Positions 1 to 8,712 of a stretch of 64,000 nucleotides of DNA are shown piece by piece. Position 1 is the first letter of the stretch. The number at the start of each line of letters is the position of its first letter. Source of the DNA: Microbacterium kyungheense (lineage in GTDB: Bacteria; Actinomycetota; Actinomycetes; Actinomycetales; Microbacteriaceae); NCBI RefSeq assembly GCF_006783905.1, contig NZ_VFPE01000007.1:62001-126000 (forward strand), given 5' to 3'. Made by a program: the position numbers and the translations under genes. A model generated the notes under the pieces. The model saw only the letters and a program-made list of their open reading frames with translations. It did not search any database and was not told where the DNA came from.

Positions 1-1125
1 GAACCGGTCGCCGCGCTGAGCGACGCCGAACAGACGCGCACGGCCCGGCACCGCGTGCTGGCGGGTTTCGGCGACGAGGCCCAGCGCCGTCTGGCCGCCG
101 CGCACATCGCGGTGGTCGGTGCGGGCGGACTCGGTTCGCCGGTCGTGCTGGCGCTGGCGGCGGCCGGAATCGGCACCCTCACCGTGATCGATGACGACCG
201 GGTCGAGGCATCCAATCTGCAGCGTCAGGTGATGCATCGCGTCGCCGACGTCGGCGCACCCAAGGTCGACTCGGCCGTGCGCATCGCCGCAGAGCTGTCA
301 CCCACGACCGTCGTGCGCCCGCTGCAGGCCATGCTCACTCCCGGCACCGCCCGCGAGCTGCTCGCCGGCGCCGACGTCGTGATCGACGGCACCGACACGT
401 TCCCGACGCGCGCGGCCGTCGCCGCGGCATGCGAAGAGCTCGGCGTCCCCCTGGTGTGGGGCGTCGTGCAGGAGTTCCACGCGCAGGCGACGGTGTTCTG
501 GTCGGCGCCGCCCGCCGGCACCGCCCCGTTGCGGCTCGCGGATCTGTACCCGCCGGATGCCGCCGCCGATGCGCCCTCGTGCGCTCAGGTCGGCGTGCTC
601 GGCGCCCTGTGCCTGCAGGTCGGGTCGCTGCTGGCGACCGAGGCGATCAAACTCGTGACGGGTGTCGGCGAGCCGCTGTACGGACGCGTGCTCGTCATCG
701 ACGCGCTGCGCGGACGCGCCGACGAGGTGCCGCTGCGCCCGGCTGCGATGCCGGCGGCGGGCGCGGCGGCGATTGCGGCCGAGACGGGCCGCGGCGCCGC
801 GGACCCGGTGCCCCAGCTCAGCCCCGACCAGGCGCTGGCGGCGCAGCGCGACGGTGCGCTGCTGCTCGACGTGCGCGAGCCCGCCGAGACGGCGCACGGC
901 GTGGTCCCCGGGTCGGTCCTGGTGCCCCTCGGCGACGTGCTCGCCGACCCTGCGCGCATCGCGGCCACGCACGTCGTGGTCGTGTGCCAGGTGGGCATGC
1001 GCGCGCAGCGCGCGGCCCGGGCGCTGCGCGACGCAGGGGTCGAGGCATCCGTCCTCGCGGGTGGCATCGACGCGTGGACGCGCGCGACGGTCCCGGCATA
1101 CGGTGCGCTGAGCGAGTCGAAGTGA
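1..1125 (+). CDS. moeZ: MoeB/ThiF-type adenylyltransferase with rhodanese domain, 5' end outside window
   Basis: This enzyme activates the C-terminal Gly-Gly of MoaD-type sulfur carriers as an acyl-adenylate and can transfer sulfur to it. The reading frame is open from base 1 and residues before the first in-window GTG (55) still match the family (an R-H...FG-E-x-Q-R-R-L lead-in), so the true start lies upstream. The nucleotide-binding motif VGAGGLGSP follows, then the DG-D crossover region and an SCAQVGVLG segment. After a linker comes a rhodanese domain (LLLDVREP) with an active-site Cys in VVCQVGMRA. The stop overlaps the moeA GTG by 4 nt (GTGA), so translation is probably coupled. Confidence 0.93.
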   Translation, partial: EPVAALSDAEQTRTARHRVLAGFGDEAQRRLAAAHIAVVGAGGLGSPVVLALAAAGIGTLTVIDDDRVEASNLQRQVMHRVADVGAPKVDSAVRIAAELSPTTVVRPLQAMLTPGTARELLAGADVVIDGTDTFPTRAAVAAACEELGVPLVWGVVQEFHAQATVFWSAPPAGTAPLRLADLYPPDAAADAPSCAQVGVLGALCLQVGSLLATEAIKLVTGVGEPLYGRVLVIDALRGRADEVPLRPAAMPAAGAAAIAAETGRGAADPVPQLSPDQALAAQRDGALLLDVREPAETAHGVVPGSVLVPLGDVLADPARIAATHVVVVCQVGMRAQRAARALRDAGVEASVLAGGIDAWTRATVPAYGALSESK

Positions 1126-2363
1126 GCGGGCTGCGCACCGTCGAGGAGCACCTGGCAGACGTCCTCGCGGCGGCCTCGCCGCTCCCTCCGGAGCAGGTCG
1201 CGCTCGGCGACGCGTACGGCCGCACCCTGCGCGAAGCAGTTCGTGCCGCCGTCGACATCCCGGTGTTCGACAACTCCGCGATGGACGGGTTCGCGGTGCG
1301 CTTCGCGGACGTGGATGCCGCCACCGCGACGGACCCCGCCGTGCTGCGGGTGGTCGCCGACCTCCCCGCCGGCACCGCGGCCGACCCTGCGCTGGCCGAG
1401 GGCGAAGCCGCCCGCATCATGACCGGTGCGCCGGTGCCCACGGCCGCCGATGCGATCGTGCCGTTCGAAGACACGGCGGGCGGCCTCGCGGATTCGCTCG
1501 GCGAGGTGCGCGTGCTGCGCGCTCCGCATGGCGTCGGCGCCCACGTCCGCCGCGCCGGCGAGGATGCCCGCCGTGGCGCCGAGGTGCTGCCCGCCGGCGT
1601 GCTGCTCGGCCCGCTGCAGGCCGCCGCGGCCGCGGCCGCGGGCGTCGCCGAGGTCGTCGTGGCGCGGCGTCCGCGGGTCGCCGTGATCTCCACGGGCACC
1701 GAGCTCGTCGCGCCCGGACAGCCGCTGCGCCGGGGGCAGATCCCGGAGTCCAACAGCGTCCTGCTGGCGGGGCTCGCCGGCGAGGCCGGGGCCGTGGTCG
1801 TGCGGCGTGACAGCGTGCCCGACGACCCCGGGCGGCTCGACGCGCTGCTCGCCGAGGTCACCGACCCGGACGGCGACGGCGCCGATGTCGTGGTGTTCTC
1901 GGGCGGCGTCAGCGCCGGCGCCTATGAGGTCGTCAAGTCGGCGCTGACCGGGACGATGTCGTTCACGAAGCTCGCCATGCAGCCGGGCAAGCCGCAGGGG
2001 TTCGGACGGCTGCCCTCGGGAGCGCTGCTGTTCGGACTGCCGGGCAATCCGGTGAGCGCCGCGGTGTCGTTCGAGGTGTTCGTGCGTCCGGCGCTGCTGC
2101 GACTGCAGGATCGCACCGCGCCCGACCGGCGCGTGCTGTCGCTGCCGGCCGCCGCGGCGTGGCGCACACCGCCCGGCCGCCGGCAGTACCTCCCCGCGAC
2201 GATCGACCGCACCGATCCGCGCGCGTGGCGGGTGCGCCCCGCGACCTCGGGGGGCTCGCACCTCGCGGGCGGCCTCGGCCGTGCCGAGGCGTACGCCGTC
2301 GTGCCGGCAGAGGTGGATGCCGTCGCCGCGGGCGATCTCGTCGATGTCATGCTGATCTCATGA
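1122..2363 (+). CDS. moeA: Molybdopterin molybdenumtransferase MoeA
   Basis: MoeA inserts molybdate into adenylylated molybdopterin to give active cofactor in the cytoplasm. The 413-aa protein has the MoeA N-terminal signature (DNSAMDGFAVR near residue 50), the MPT-binding SGGVSAGAYE around residue 260, the QPGKPQGFG segment and FGLPGNPVSA near 306, in the expected order and at the usual family length. The GTG start at 1122 overlaps the preceding stop as GTGA; upstream in-frame codons encode only an antisense-like Arg-rich stretch. The 3' end overlaps moaC as ATGA. Tight overlaps mark a single moco operon. Confidence 0.95.
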   Translation: MSGLRTVEEHLADVLAAASPLPPEQVALGDAYGRTLREAVRAAVDIPVFDNSAMDGFAVRFADVDAATATDPAVLRVVADLPAGTAADPALAEGEAARIMTGAPVPTAADAIVPFEDTAGGLADSLGEVRVLRAPHGVGAHVRRAGEDARRGAEVLPAGVLLGPLQAAAAAAAGVAEVVVARRPRVAVISTGTELVAPGQPLRRGQIPESNSVLLAGLAGEAGAVVVRRDSVPDDPGRLDALLAEVTDPDGDGADVVVFSGGVSAGAYEVVKSALTGTMSFTKLAMQPGKPQGFGRLPSGALLFGLPGNPVSAAVSFEVFVRPALLRLQDRTAPDRRVLSLPAAAAWRTPPGRRQYLPATIDRTDPRAWRVRPATSGGSHLAGGLGRAEAYAVVPAEVDAVAAGDLVDVMLIS

Positions 2364-2869
2364 CGACCGACGAGCAGGACGCCGAGCCCCCGTTCACGCA
2401 CCTCGACGCCGCCGGCCACGCACGGATGGTCGACGTGACGCTCAAGCAGCCGACGGTCCGCTCAGCCACGGCGCGCGGGTTCGTGCGATGCGCCCCGCAC
2501 GTGGTCGCCGCCCTGCGCGGCGGCGCCGTTCCGAAGGGCGACGTGCTCGCGGTGGCGAGGATCGCGGGCATCCAGGCCGCCAAGCGCACCCCCGAGCTGC
2601 TGCCGCTCGCGCACGTCATCGGCGTGCACGGCGCGGTCGTCGACCTCACCATCGGCGACGACGGGGTGGCGGTCGAGGCCACCGTGCGCACCGCGGACCG
2701 CACCGGCGTCGAGATGGAGGCGCTCACCGCGGTCTCGGTGGCAGCCCTCGCCGTGGTCGACATGGTGAAGGGGCTCGACAAGGGCACCTCGATCGAGGAC
2801 GTCCGGATCGTCGCGAAGACCGGGGGCAAGAGCGGCGACTGGGCACGCCCGGGCGAAGCGCAGCCGTGA
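2360..2869 (+). CDS. moaC: Cyclic pyranopterin monophosphate synthase MoaC
   Basis: MoaC converts the MoaA product into cyclic pyranopterin monophosphate, the first committed pterin of the cofactor pathway. The 169-aa protein carries the family landmarks: MVDVTLK and the R-A-x-GF segment near the N-terminus, LPLAHVIGVHG, the GVEMEALTAVS helix and the C-terminal KTGGKSG (about residue 152) containing a catalytic lysine. The ATG at 2360 overlaps the moeA stop; longer in-frame extensions lie inside moeA and are not conserved-looking. No moaA is present in the window, so it must lie upstream or elsewhere. Confidence 0.95.
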   Translation: MTTDEQDAEPPFTHLDAAGHARMVDVTLKQPTVRSATARGFVRCAPHVVAALRGGAVPKGDVLAVARIAGIQAAKRTPELLPLAHVIGVHGAVVDLTIGDDGVAVEATVRTADRTGVEMEALTAVSVAALAVVDMVKGLDKGTSIEDVRIVAKTGGKSGDWARPGEAQP

Positions 2870-3498
2870 CGCCGCGGCTCGGGGCGATCCTCCTCGCCGG
2901 CGGCCGCGCGAGCCGCGTCGACGGCGCCGCGAAGCCCCTGTTCGACGTCGGCGGGCGCACGCTCCTCGCCGCGGCGACGCAGGCCGCCCTGGACGCCGCC
3001 GCGCACCCCGTGACGGTCGTCGCACCGCTGCTCGATGAGACCCTCCCGGTCACGTGGGTGCGCGAAGACCCGCCGTTCTCAGGCCCCGCCGCGGCGACGG
3101 TCGCGGCGCTCGCGTCGTGGCCGGTCGCGGACGACCCGGAGTGGACGCTTCTGCTGGCCTGCGATCTGCCGGACGCCGGCGCCGCTGTGCGGCGACTGGT
3201 CGAGGACGCCGTGCTCCTGCCCGCCGATGCCGACGGGCTGTGCCTGGGCGACGCGTCGAGTCGTCCGCAGTGGCTGATCGGCCTGTACCGCACGCGCGCC
3301 CTGCGGGCGGCGGCATCCGCTCTTGTGCGCAGCGGAGCGGATGCGTCGATGCGGGCGCTGCTGGACGATCTCGCGATCACCGTCGTCTCGGTGCCCGGCG
3401 ACCTCACCCGCGACGTCGACACGTGGCAGGATCTGGAACAGGCCCGCGCCCGCGCGGCCGCAGCCGCGCATCGCCCGGACCCTGAGGAGCCGTCATGA
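2866..3498 (+). CDS. mobA: MobA-like nucleotidyltransferase (molybdenum cofactor guanylyltransferase)
   Basis: The 210-aa protein probably attaches GMP (or a related nucleotide) to molybdopterin, giving the dinucleotide cofactor used by DMSO-reductase-type enzymes. The N-terminal ILLAGGRASRV and the following K-P-L residues form the NTP-binding loop of the GT-A fold, and LLLACDLPD is the metal-binding Asp motif. The GTG start overlaps the moaC stop (GTGA). The FdhF/YdeP oxidoreductase at 6.3-8.7 kb is a plausible client. A CTP-specific MocA-type role cannot be excluded from sequence alone. Confidence 0.85.
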   Translation: MTPRLGAILLAGGRASRVDGAAKPLFDVGGRTLLAAATQAALDAAAHPVTVVAPLLDETLPVTWVREDPPFSGPAAATVAALASWPVADDPEWTLLLACDLPDAGAAVRRLVEDAVLLPADADGLCLGDASSRPQWLIGLYRTRALRAAASALVRSGADASMRALLDDLAITVVSVPGDLTRDVDTWQDLEQARARAAAAAHRPDPEEPS

Positions 3499-3764
3499 AC
3501 GAGCAGTCCCGCAGCCTCCCGCCCGAGGCTCTCGACGACTGGGCCGCCGCGCTGCGCGAGCGGCTCGGGCTGTCGCCGGACGACGTCCCGGTCGCGGCCG
3601 TGCTCGACCTCACGAAGATCGTGGCGAACAACGTCGCCCGTCCCGCCGCCCCGCTCGGAGCCTTCGCCGCGGGCCTCGCCGCCGGCCGCGCCGGCATCGA
3701 CCCTGCGCAGGTCATCGCCGCGCTGCGCGAGGTGGCCGATCTCGCCGAGGGGTGGGAGCAGTAG
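3495..3764 (+). CDS. DUF6457 small protein in the molybdenum cofactor operon
   Basis: This 89-aa acidic, helical protein matches what I recall as the DUF6457 family: PEALDDWAAALRERLGL near the N-terminus, a D-L-T-K-I-VA-xNVARPAAPLGAFAAGLAAGRAG core and a helical C-terminus. No catalytic residues are evident. Its ATG overlaps the mobA stop (ATGA) and its TAG overlaps the moaD GTG, so it is translationally coupled on both sides. The position between mobA and moaD suggests an accessory role in molybdopterin dinucleotide formation, but the function is unknown. Confidence 0.8.
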   Translation: MNEQSRSLPPEALDDWAAALRERLGLSPDDVPVAAVLDLTKIVANNVARPAAPLGAFAAGLAAGRAGIDPAQVIAALREVADLAEGWEQ

Positions 3765-3997
3765 TGGCCGTCGTCCGTTACTTCGCGGCTGCGCAGGAGG
3801 CCACCGGCCTCGACACCGAACGCCGCCCCGAGACCACGCTCGGGGCGCTGCGCGCGGCGGTCTCGTCCGACCACCCCGGCCTCGGGGGCATCCTCCCCCG
3901 GTGCGCCGTCCTGGTCGGCGGCTCACGCGTCGCCGACGACACCCCGCTCGGCGCCGACGACCTCGTCGACGTGCTGCCGCCGTTCGCCGGCGGCTGA
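3764..3997 (+). CDS. moaD: MoaD-type sulfur carrier, small subunit of molybdopterin synthase
   Basis: MoaD is the ubiquitin-fold sulfur donor for molybdopterin synthase. The 77-aa protein begins VRYFAAAQEATG, typical of MoaD, and ends in PPFAGG. The terminal Gly-Gly is the site of adenylation and thiocarboxylation by the MoeZ protein encoded at the start of this operon. The GTG start shares one base with the upstream stop. Its partner MoaE is encoded convergently 13 bp downstream. Confidence 0.93.
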   Translation: MAVVRYFAAAQEATGLDTERRPETTLGALRAAVSSDHPGLGGILPRCAVLVGGSRVADDTPLGADDLVDVLPPFAGG

Positions 3998-4010
3998 GCA
4001 CCCGCGGTCG

Positions 4011-4454
4011 TCAGCCGCCGAGGCCGAGCCACGTGGCGGTGCCGTCGGATTCGACCTGACGCTTCCACACCGGCAGACCGGTCTTGATGGTCTCGATGAG
4101 CGTGCGGCACACCGCGAACGCCTCGGCCCGGTGCGCGGAGGCCACCGCGATCACGACCGCCGCGTCGCCGACGGAGAGCGTGCCGACGCGATGCGAGACG
4201 GCGACGAGCGCTCCCGTGTCTGCGGCGGCGTCCGTGGCGAGCTGCACGAGCGTCGCCTCGGCGTCGGGATGCGCGGAGTACTCCAGGGCGACCACGTCTG
4301 CCGCGGCATCCGGGTCGTGATCGCGCACACGGCCCACGAACGTCGTGACGGCGCCCATGCGAGGATCGTCGACCGCGCGCAGGTGCGCGTCGAGGTCGAG
4401 CGGCTCCGCGCTGATCGCCGCGAGCCGCACCGTTCCCGTGCCCGTGCCCGGCAT
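4011..4454 (-). CDS. moaE: Molybdopterin synthase catalytic subunit MoaE
   Basis: MoaE converts cyclic pyranopterin monophosphate to molybdopterin using sulfur from MoaD. The 147-aa sequence shows the family order: GAVTTFVGRVRDHD, the ALEYSAHPDAE helix, VSHRVGTLSVGD, VAVASAHRAEAF and the C-terminal active-site segment IKTGLPVWKRQ with its conserved lysines. The ATG at 4454 overlaps the mogA stop by one base, so the two genes form a minus-strand pair that completes the plus-strand moco operon. Confidence 0.95.
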   Translation of the reverse strand: MPGTGTGTVRLAAISAEPLDLDAHLRAVDDPRMGAVTTFVGRVRDHDPDAAADVVALEYSAHPDAEATLVQLATDAAADTGALVAVSHRVGTLSVGDAAVVIAVASAHRAEAFAVCRTLIETIKTGLPVWKRQVESDGTATWLGLGG

Positions 4455-4933
4455 CAGTGGTCTCCTCCGCCGAGCTGGTCGACCACATGGCGCGCGACCG
4501 ACAGCACCACCGGCATCCCCGACGCCACACCGGCCGGCGAACCCGGCAGGTTCACGACGAGCACGCCGTGCGGATCGACGACGCCGGCGATCCCGCGGGT
4601 CAGCATTCCCGCCGGCTTCTCGGCGGCGCCGCGACGGCGCAGCTCCTCGGCGATGCCGGGGACCTCGCGGGTCACGACACGCGCCGTGCCCTCGGGCGTC
4701 TGGTCACGCGGGGCGACCCCGGTTCCGCCCGTCGTGATGACGAGCTGCACCCCGGCGACGACCAGCGCGGTCAGCGCGCGCTCGACGCTGTCGGCGCCGT
4801 CGGGGACGATGACCGCGTCGTCGCATGAGAAGCCCGCCTCGCGCAGCGCGGCGACGGCGACGGGTCCGCTGGCGTCCTCGCGGGCGCCGTGGGCCGCGCG
4901 GTCCGAGACGGTCACGACGGCGGCTCGGGTCAT
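4454..4933 (-). CDS. mogA: Molybdopterin adenylyltransferase MogA/MoaB
   Basis: This 159-aa protein adenylylates molybdopterin before metal insertion by MoeA. It has the MoCF-fold signature VITTGGTGVAPRDQTPE and the C-terminal NLPGSP loop that binds the pterin. The hexamer TAGGCT lies exactly 6 nt upstream of the ATG and no Shine-Dalgarno sequence is visible, so the message is probably leaderless. It is the first gene of the mogA-moaE pair. Confidence 0.93.
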   Translation of the reverse strand: MTRAAVVTVSDRAAHGAREDASGPVAVAALREAGFSCDDAVIVPDGADSVERALTALVVAGVQLVITTGGTGVAPRDQTPEGTARVVTREVPGIAEELRRRGAAEKPAGMLTRGIAGVVDPHGVLVVNLPGSPAGVASGMPVVLSVARHVVDQLGGGDH

Positions 4934-4939
4934 ATGCCC

Positions 4940-4945
4940 AGCCTA
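4940..4945 (-). promoter_or_regulatory. -10-like hexamer TAGGCT for mogA
   Basis: TAGGCT reads toward mogA with a 6-nt gap to its ATG. Transcription would begin at or next to the A of the start codon, giving a leaderless mRNA. No convincing -35 element is seen. Confidence 0.5.
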
Positions 4946-4982
4946 GACAGGATCGGATGCCGCCGCCCCGCCGCGTGCGGGC

Positions 4983-6203
4983 TCAGGCCTTCTTGGGGCG
5001 GGCGTCGCGGAGCATGCCGGCGACGACGAGCGCGCCGGCGGCCACGAGGATCAGCAGCCACAGTCCGAGCGCGTACGAGTTCGTCTCGGGGTTGTAGGTG
5101 GCCCCCATCACCAGCGGCGGGAAGTAGCCGCCGAGGCCGCCGGCGGCGGCGACCACTCCGGTGACCGCTCCCGCCTTGTCGGGCGGCGTCGACGGCCCCA
5201 CCCACGCGAACACGGCGCCCATGCCGAGCCCCATCGCCGCCGCCATCAGCAGGAACGTGACCCCGGTGAGCACACCTTCGGGCGGCTGCTGCCCCACGAT
5301 GTACGCGGCGGCCACGATGCCGGCCAGCGAGATGAGCGAGATGACCTTGGGGCCGAACCTGTCGGCCAGCACGCCGCCGATCGGCCGGGCGACGACGGCG
5401 GCCGCCGCGAACAGGGCCGTCCGCGTGCCGGCGCCGACGGCATCCACCTCACCGGGGTAGATGGTGGTGAGGTACTTCGGCAGGAACGTCGAGAACGCCA
5501 CGAAACCGCCGAACACGATCGCGTACAGGAACGACATCTCCCACGTGATCGGGAGCTTCAGCGCACCGATGACCTTCGGCACGAGCGGCTGGCGGCTGGC
5601 CGTCCACGCCGGCGAGTCGCGCATCAGCAGCCACACCAGGACCGCCATCCCGACCATGATCCCCGCGATGAGGAAGTGGGTCGCCAGGTAGCCGATCGCC
5701 AGCGCCAGCCGCGGCGTGAAGAAGGCCGACACCGCCGTGCCGATCATGCCCATGCCGAACACGCCGGTCGCGAACCCGCGGCGGGCGGGCGTGAACCACG
5801 CGCTCGAGAACGGGATGCCGGCGGCGAAGATCGTCCCGGGGATGCCGAGCAGGAAGGCCGCGAACAGCAGCAGCGGAAAGCTGGCGATCCACCCGGCGAG
5901 CGCGACGAGCAGCACCGCGGGCACGCCTGCCAGCAGCACCAGGGTGAAGACGCGACGGCCGCCGAAGCGGTCGGTGAGCGCGCCGACCGGGACGCGGCCG
6001 AGCGCGCCCACCAGCACCGGCATCGCCAGCATCACAGAGATCTGCCCCTGGTCGAGGTCCATCTCGTCGGCATAGACCGCCTGCAGCGGCGAGATCGACA
6101 TCCACGCCCAGAATCCGACGGTCGACGCGAGCGTGGCGAGGATCACCTGCCACAGTCCGCCTCGCAGTGAGGGCCCGGCCGCGTCGTCGACAGTCGTGCT
6201 CAT
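4983..6203 (-). CDS. narK: NarK-type MFS nitrate/nitrite transporter
   Basis: The 406-aa, roughly 12-helix membrane protein matches the nitrate/nitrite porter branch of the major facilitator superfamily: FWAWMSISPLQ in the first helix, the RxPVGALTDRFGGRR loop between helices 2 and 3, a Gly-rich GMGMIGTAVSAFFTPRLA helix and GAVFAWVGPS in the second half. The ATG at 6203 was chosen because GGGAGA lies about 8 nt upstream and the 18 residues before it are Arg-rich and non-membranous. Its neighbours are moco genes and a molybdoenzyme, consistent with nitrogen oxyanion metabolism, but no nitrate reductase is in the window. The substrate is inferred from the family. Confidence 0.85.
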   Translation of the reverse strand: MSTTVDDAAGPSLRGGLWQVILATLASTVGFWAWMSISPLQAVYADEMDLDQGQISVMLAMPVLVGALGRVPVGALTDRFGGRRVFTLVLLAGVPAVLLVALAGWIASFPLLLFAAFLLGIPGTIFAAGIPFSSAWFTPARRGFATGVFGMGMIGTAVSAFFTPRLALAIGYLATHFLIAGIMVGMAVLVWLLMRDSPAWTASRQPLVPKVIGALKLPITWEMSFLYAIVFGGFVAFSTFLPKYLTTIYPGEVDAVGAGTRTALFAAAAVVARPIGGVLADRFGPKVISLISLAGIVAAAYIVGQQPPEGVLTGVTFLLMAAAMGLGMGAVFAWVGPSTPPDKAGAVTGVVAAAGGLGGYFPPLVMGATYNPETNSYALGLWLLILVAAGALVVAGMLRDARPKKA

Positions 6204-6295
6204 GAGGGTCTCCCGTCGTCTGGCACGAACGTATCGGCGGGACTGCGGGGCGCGCAACGGTCCTCGCCGCGCACCGGACGGGCGAAAGGATGCCC

Positions 6296-8668
6296 CTACC
6301 GGGTGTTCTCGGTGCGCTCCAGGCGCACCACCACGGACTTCGAGGTCGGCGTGCCCGACACATCGGCGACCGAGTCCAGCGGCACGAGCACGTTGGTCTC
6401 GGGATAGTACGCGGCGGCGTTCCCCCGCGGCGTCGAGTAGGCGACCACGCGGAACGCGGGGGCGCGGCGCTCCTCGACGGATCCGTCAGCACGCGTCCAC
6501 TCCGACACCAGGTCGACGATCTCGCCCTCGGCGAAGCCCAGCGCCGCGATGTCGAGCGTGTTCACGAGCACGACGCGACGGCCGCCGTGGATGCCCCGGT
6601 AGCGGTCATCCTTGCCGTAGATCGTGGTGTTGTACTGATCGTGCGAGCGGAGGGTCTGCAGCAGCAGGCGGCCCGGCGGGATCACCGGGTACTCCAGCGG
6701 GTTGACGGTGAACCGCGCGCGCCCGTCCGCGGTCGCGAAGCTGCGGGAGTCCCGCGGTCCGTTCGGCAGGTGCAGGGTGCGCCCCTTGTCGATGCGCTGC
6801 TCGTAGTCGTCGAACCCGGGGACCACGCGCTCGATGTGCGCGCGGATGCGCGCATAGTCCGCCTCGAGCGCGGCCCAATCGGCATGCGGGGAGTTGCCGG
6901 CGTGCGGCACCTGCTCGGCCGGCTCTCCGAAGACGAGAGCGCACAGGCGCGAGACGATCGCCACCTCGCTCAGCAGCTCCTCCGACGGCGGGGCGAGCCG
7001 GCCGCGCGAGGCGTGGACGGCGCCCATCGAGTCCTCCACGGTGACGCGCTGCTCGCGTGCCGACCCGTCGGCTCCCGTGCGGCGGTCGCGGTCGGTCCGG
7101 CCGAGCGTCGGCAGGATGAGTGCCCGGCTCCCGGTGACGACGTGCGAACGGTTGAGCTTGGTCGACACCTGGACCGTGAGTCTGACGTTCGCCATACCCG
7201 CCTCGACCACCGCAGTGTCGGGGGTGGCCGACACGAAGTTGCCGCCCATGCCGACGAACACCCGCACCCGTCCGTCGCGCATGGCGCGGATGGCCTCGAC
7301 GGTGTCGAAGCCGTGCGCGCGGGGAGCGGTGAACGCGAACTCGCGGTCCAGTGCCGAGAGGAACGCCTCGGACGGCTTCTCGTAGATGCCGACGGTGCGG
7401 TCGCCCTGCACGTTGGAGTGGCCGCGCACCGGGCACACGCCGGCGCCGGGGCGCCCGATGTCGCCGCGCAGCAGCAGGACGTTGACGACGTCGCGCAGCG
7501 TCGCGACGGAGTGCTTGTGCTGCGTGAGTCCCATCGCCCAGCACACGATCGTCGCCTTCGAGGTGCGCACCGCCTCGCCCACCCGCCGCAGCCCGTCTTC
7601 CGCGATGCCGGTCGCCGCGACGAGGTCGGACCACGAGACCTCGCCGATGGCGGCGCGGTAGGCCTCGAAGCCGCTGGTATGAGCGGCGATGAAGTCGTGG
7701 TCGAGCACCGGCTCCTCGATCGCCGAGCCTCTCGAGGCGGCCTCGGCCTCGAGCAGGTGCTTGCCGATCGCCTGGAACAGCGCCTGATCGCCGCCGAGGC
7801 GGATCTGCACGAAGCCGTCGGCGAGCGGCGTGCCGCCGAGCACGACGCCGCGCACGGTCTGCGGGTTCTCGAAGCGCAGCAGCCCTGCCTCGGGCAGCGG
7901 GTTCACCGCGATGATCGTCGCCCCGCGCTGCTTGGCCTTCTCGAGCGCCGACAGCATGCGGGGATGGTTGGTGCCCGGGTTCTGGCCCGCGACGATGAGC
8001 AGGTCGGCCTCGTGGATGTCGTCGATCGACACGGTGCCCTTGCCGATGCCGATCGTCTCTGTGAGCGCCGAGCCCGACGATTCATGGCACATGTTCGAGC
8101 AGTCGGGCAGGTTGTTGGTCCCGAGTCCCCGCACGAGCAGCTGGTAGAGGAACGCCGCCTCGTTCGAGGTGCGGCCCGACGTGTAGAACACCGCCTCGTT
8201 CGGGTCGTCGAGGGCGCGCAGCTCGTCCGCGACGAGCGCGAGCGCGTCGTCCCACGAGATCGGGCGGTAGTGCGTCGCCCCCTCCTCGCGCAGCATCGGG
8301 TGCGTGAGGCGCCCCTGCTGCCCCAGCCACCAGTCGTCGTGCGCGCGCAGCTCGTCGAGCGAGTGGGCCGCGAAGAAGTCGGGGCCGACGCGGCGCAGCG
8401 TCGCCTCCTCGGCGACGGCCTTGGCGCCGTTCTCGCAGAACTCGGCGATGTGCCGCTTGTCCTCCTCGGGCCACGCGCACCCGGGACAGTCGAACCCGTC
8501 CTTCTGGTTGACGCGCAGCAGCGTCTGCACCGACCGTGCGACGCCCATCTGCTCGTTCGCGATCTGCAGCGCGTGCAGCACGGCCGGCACGCCCACCGCG
8601 ACCCGCGGGGGGCGCGTCACATGCACGCGGGATTCGTCGATGTCGGCTGCCGGGGGCTTCGTCGCCAT
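6296..8668 (-). CDS. FdhF/YdeP-family molybdopterin oxidoreductase (formate dehydrogenase alpha-like)
   Basis: The 790-aa protein belongs to the molybdopterin-bis-nucleotide oxidoreductases and most resembles the FdhF/YdeP subgroup. Near residues 58-85 it has DCPGCAWP and a later FCENG, so only three N-terminal cysteines are in the usual cluster region. Around residue 190 the motif CSNMCHESSG gives a Cys-His pair like the Mo-ligand site of formate dehydrogenases. AGQNPGTNHPRML and the C-terminal molydopterin-dinucleotide binding domain (LRSHDQYNTTIYG) follow. TAGCCT lies 6 nt upstream of the ATG, suggesting a leaderless mRNA. No FdhD, iron-sulfur or membrane partner is nearby, so the electron acceptor and substrate are unknown. 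Confidence 0.88.
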   Translation of the reverse strand: MATKPPAADIDESRVHVTRPPRVAVGVPAVLHALQIANEQMGVARSVQTLLRVNQKDGFDCPGCAWPEEDKRHIAEFCENGAKAVAEEATLRRVGPDFFAAHSLDELRAHDDWWLGQQGRLTHPMLREEGATHYRPISWDDALALVADELRALDDPNEAVFYTSGRTSNEAAFLYQLLVRGLGTNNLPDCSNMCHESSGSALTETIGIGKGTVSIDDIHEADLLIVAGQNPGTNHPRMLSALEKAKQRGATIIAVNPLPEAGLLRFENPQTVRGVVLGGTPLADGFVQIRLGGDQALFQAIGKHLLEAEAASRGSAIEEPVLDHDFIAAHTSGFEAYRAAIGEVSWSDLVAATGIAEDGLRRVGEAVRTSKATIVCWAMGLTQHKHSVATLRDVVNVLLLRGDIGRPGAGVCPVRGHSNVQGDRTVGIYEKPSEAFLSALDREFAFTAPRAHGFDTVEAIRAMRDGRVRVFVGMGGNFVSATPDTAVVEAGMANVRLTVQVSTKLNRSHVVTGSRALILPTLGRTDRDRRTGADGSAREQRVTVEDSMGAVHASRGRLAPPSEELLSEVAIVSRLCALVFGEPAEQVPHAGNSPHADWAALEADYARIRAHIERVVPGFDDYEQRIDKGRTLHLPNGPRDSRSFATADGRARFTVNPLEYPVIPPGRLLLQTLRSHDQYNTTIYGKDDRYRGIHGGRRVVLVNTLDIAALGFAEGEIVDLVSEWTRADGSVEERRAPAFRVVAYSTPRGNAAAYYPETNVLVPLDSVADVSGTPTSKSVVVRLERTENTR

Positions 8669-8674
8669 ACCGAA

Positions 8675-8680
8675 AGGCTA
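8675..8680 (-). promoter_or_regulatory. -10-like hexamer TAGCCT for the FdhF/YdeP gene
   Basis: TAGCCT is followed by 6 nt and then the ATG of the oxidoreductase. The spacing matches the other candidate leaderless starts in this window. Confidence 0.5.
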
Positions 8681-8712
8681 ACCGCGCCGTGCGGGATGCG
8701 GGCGGTCACGCC

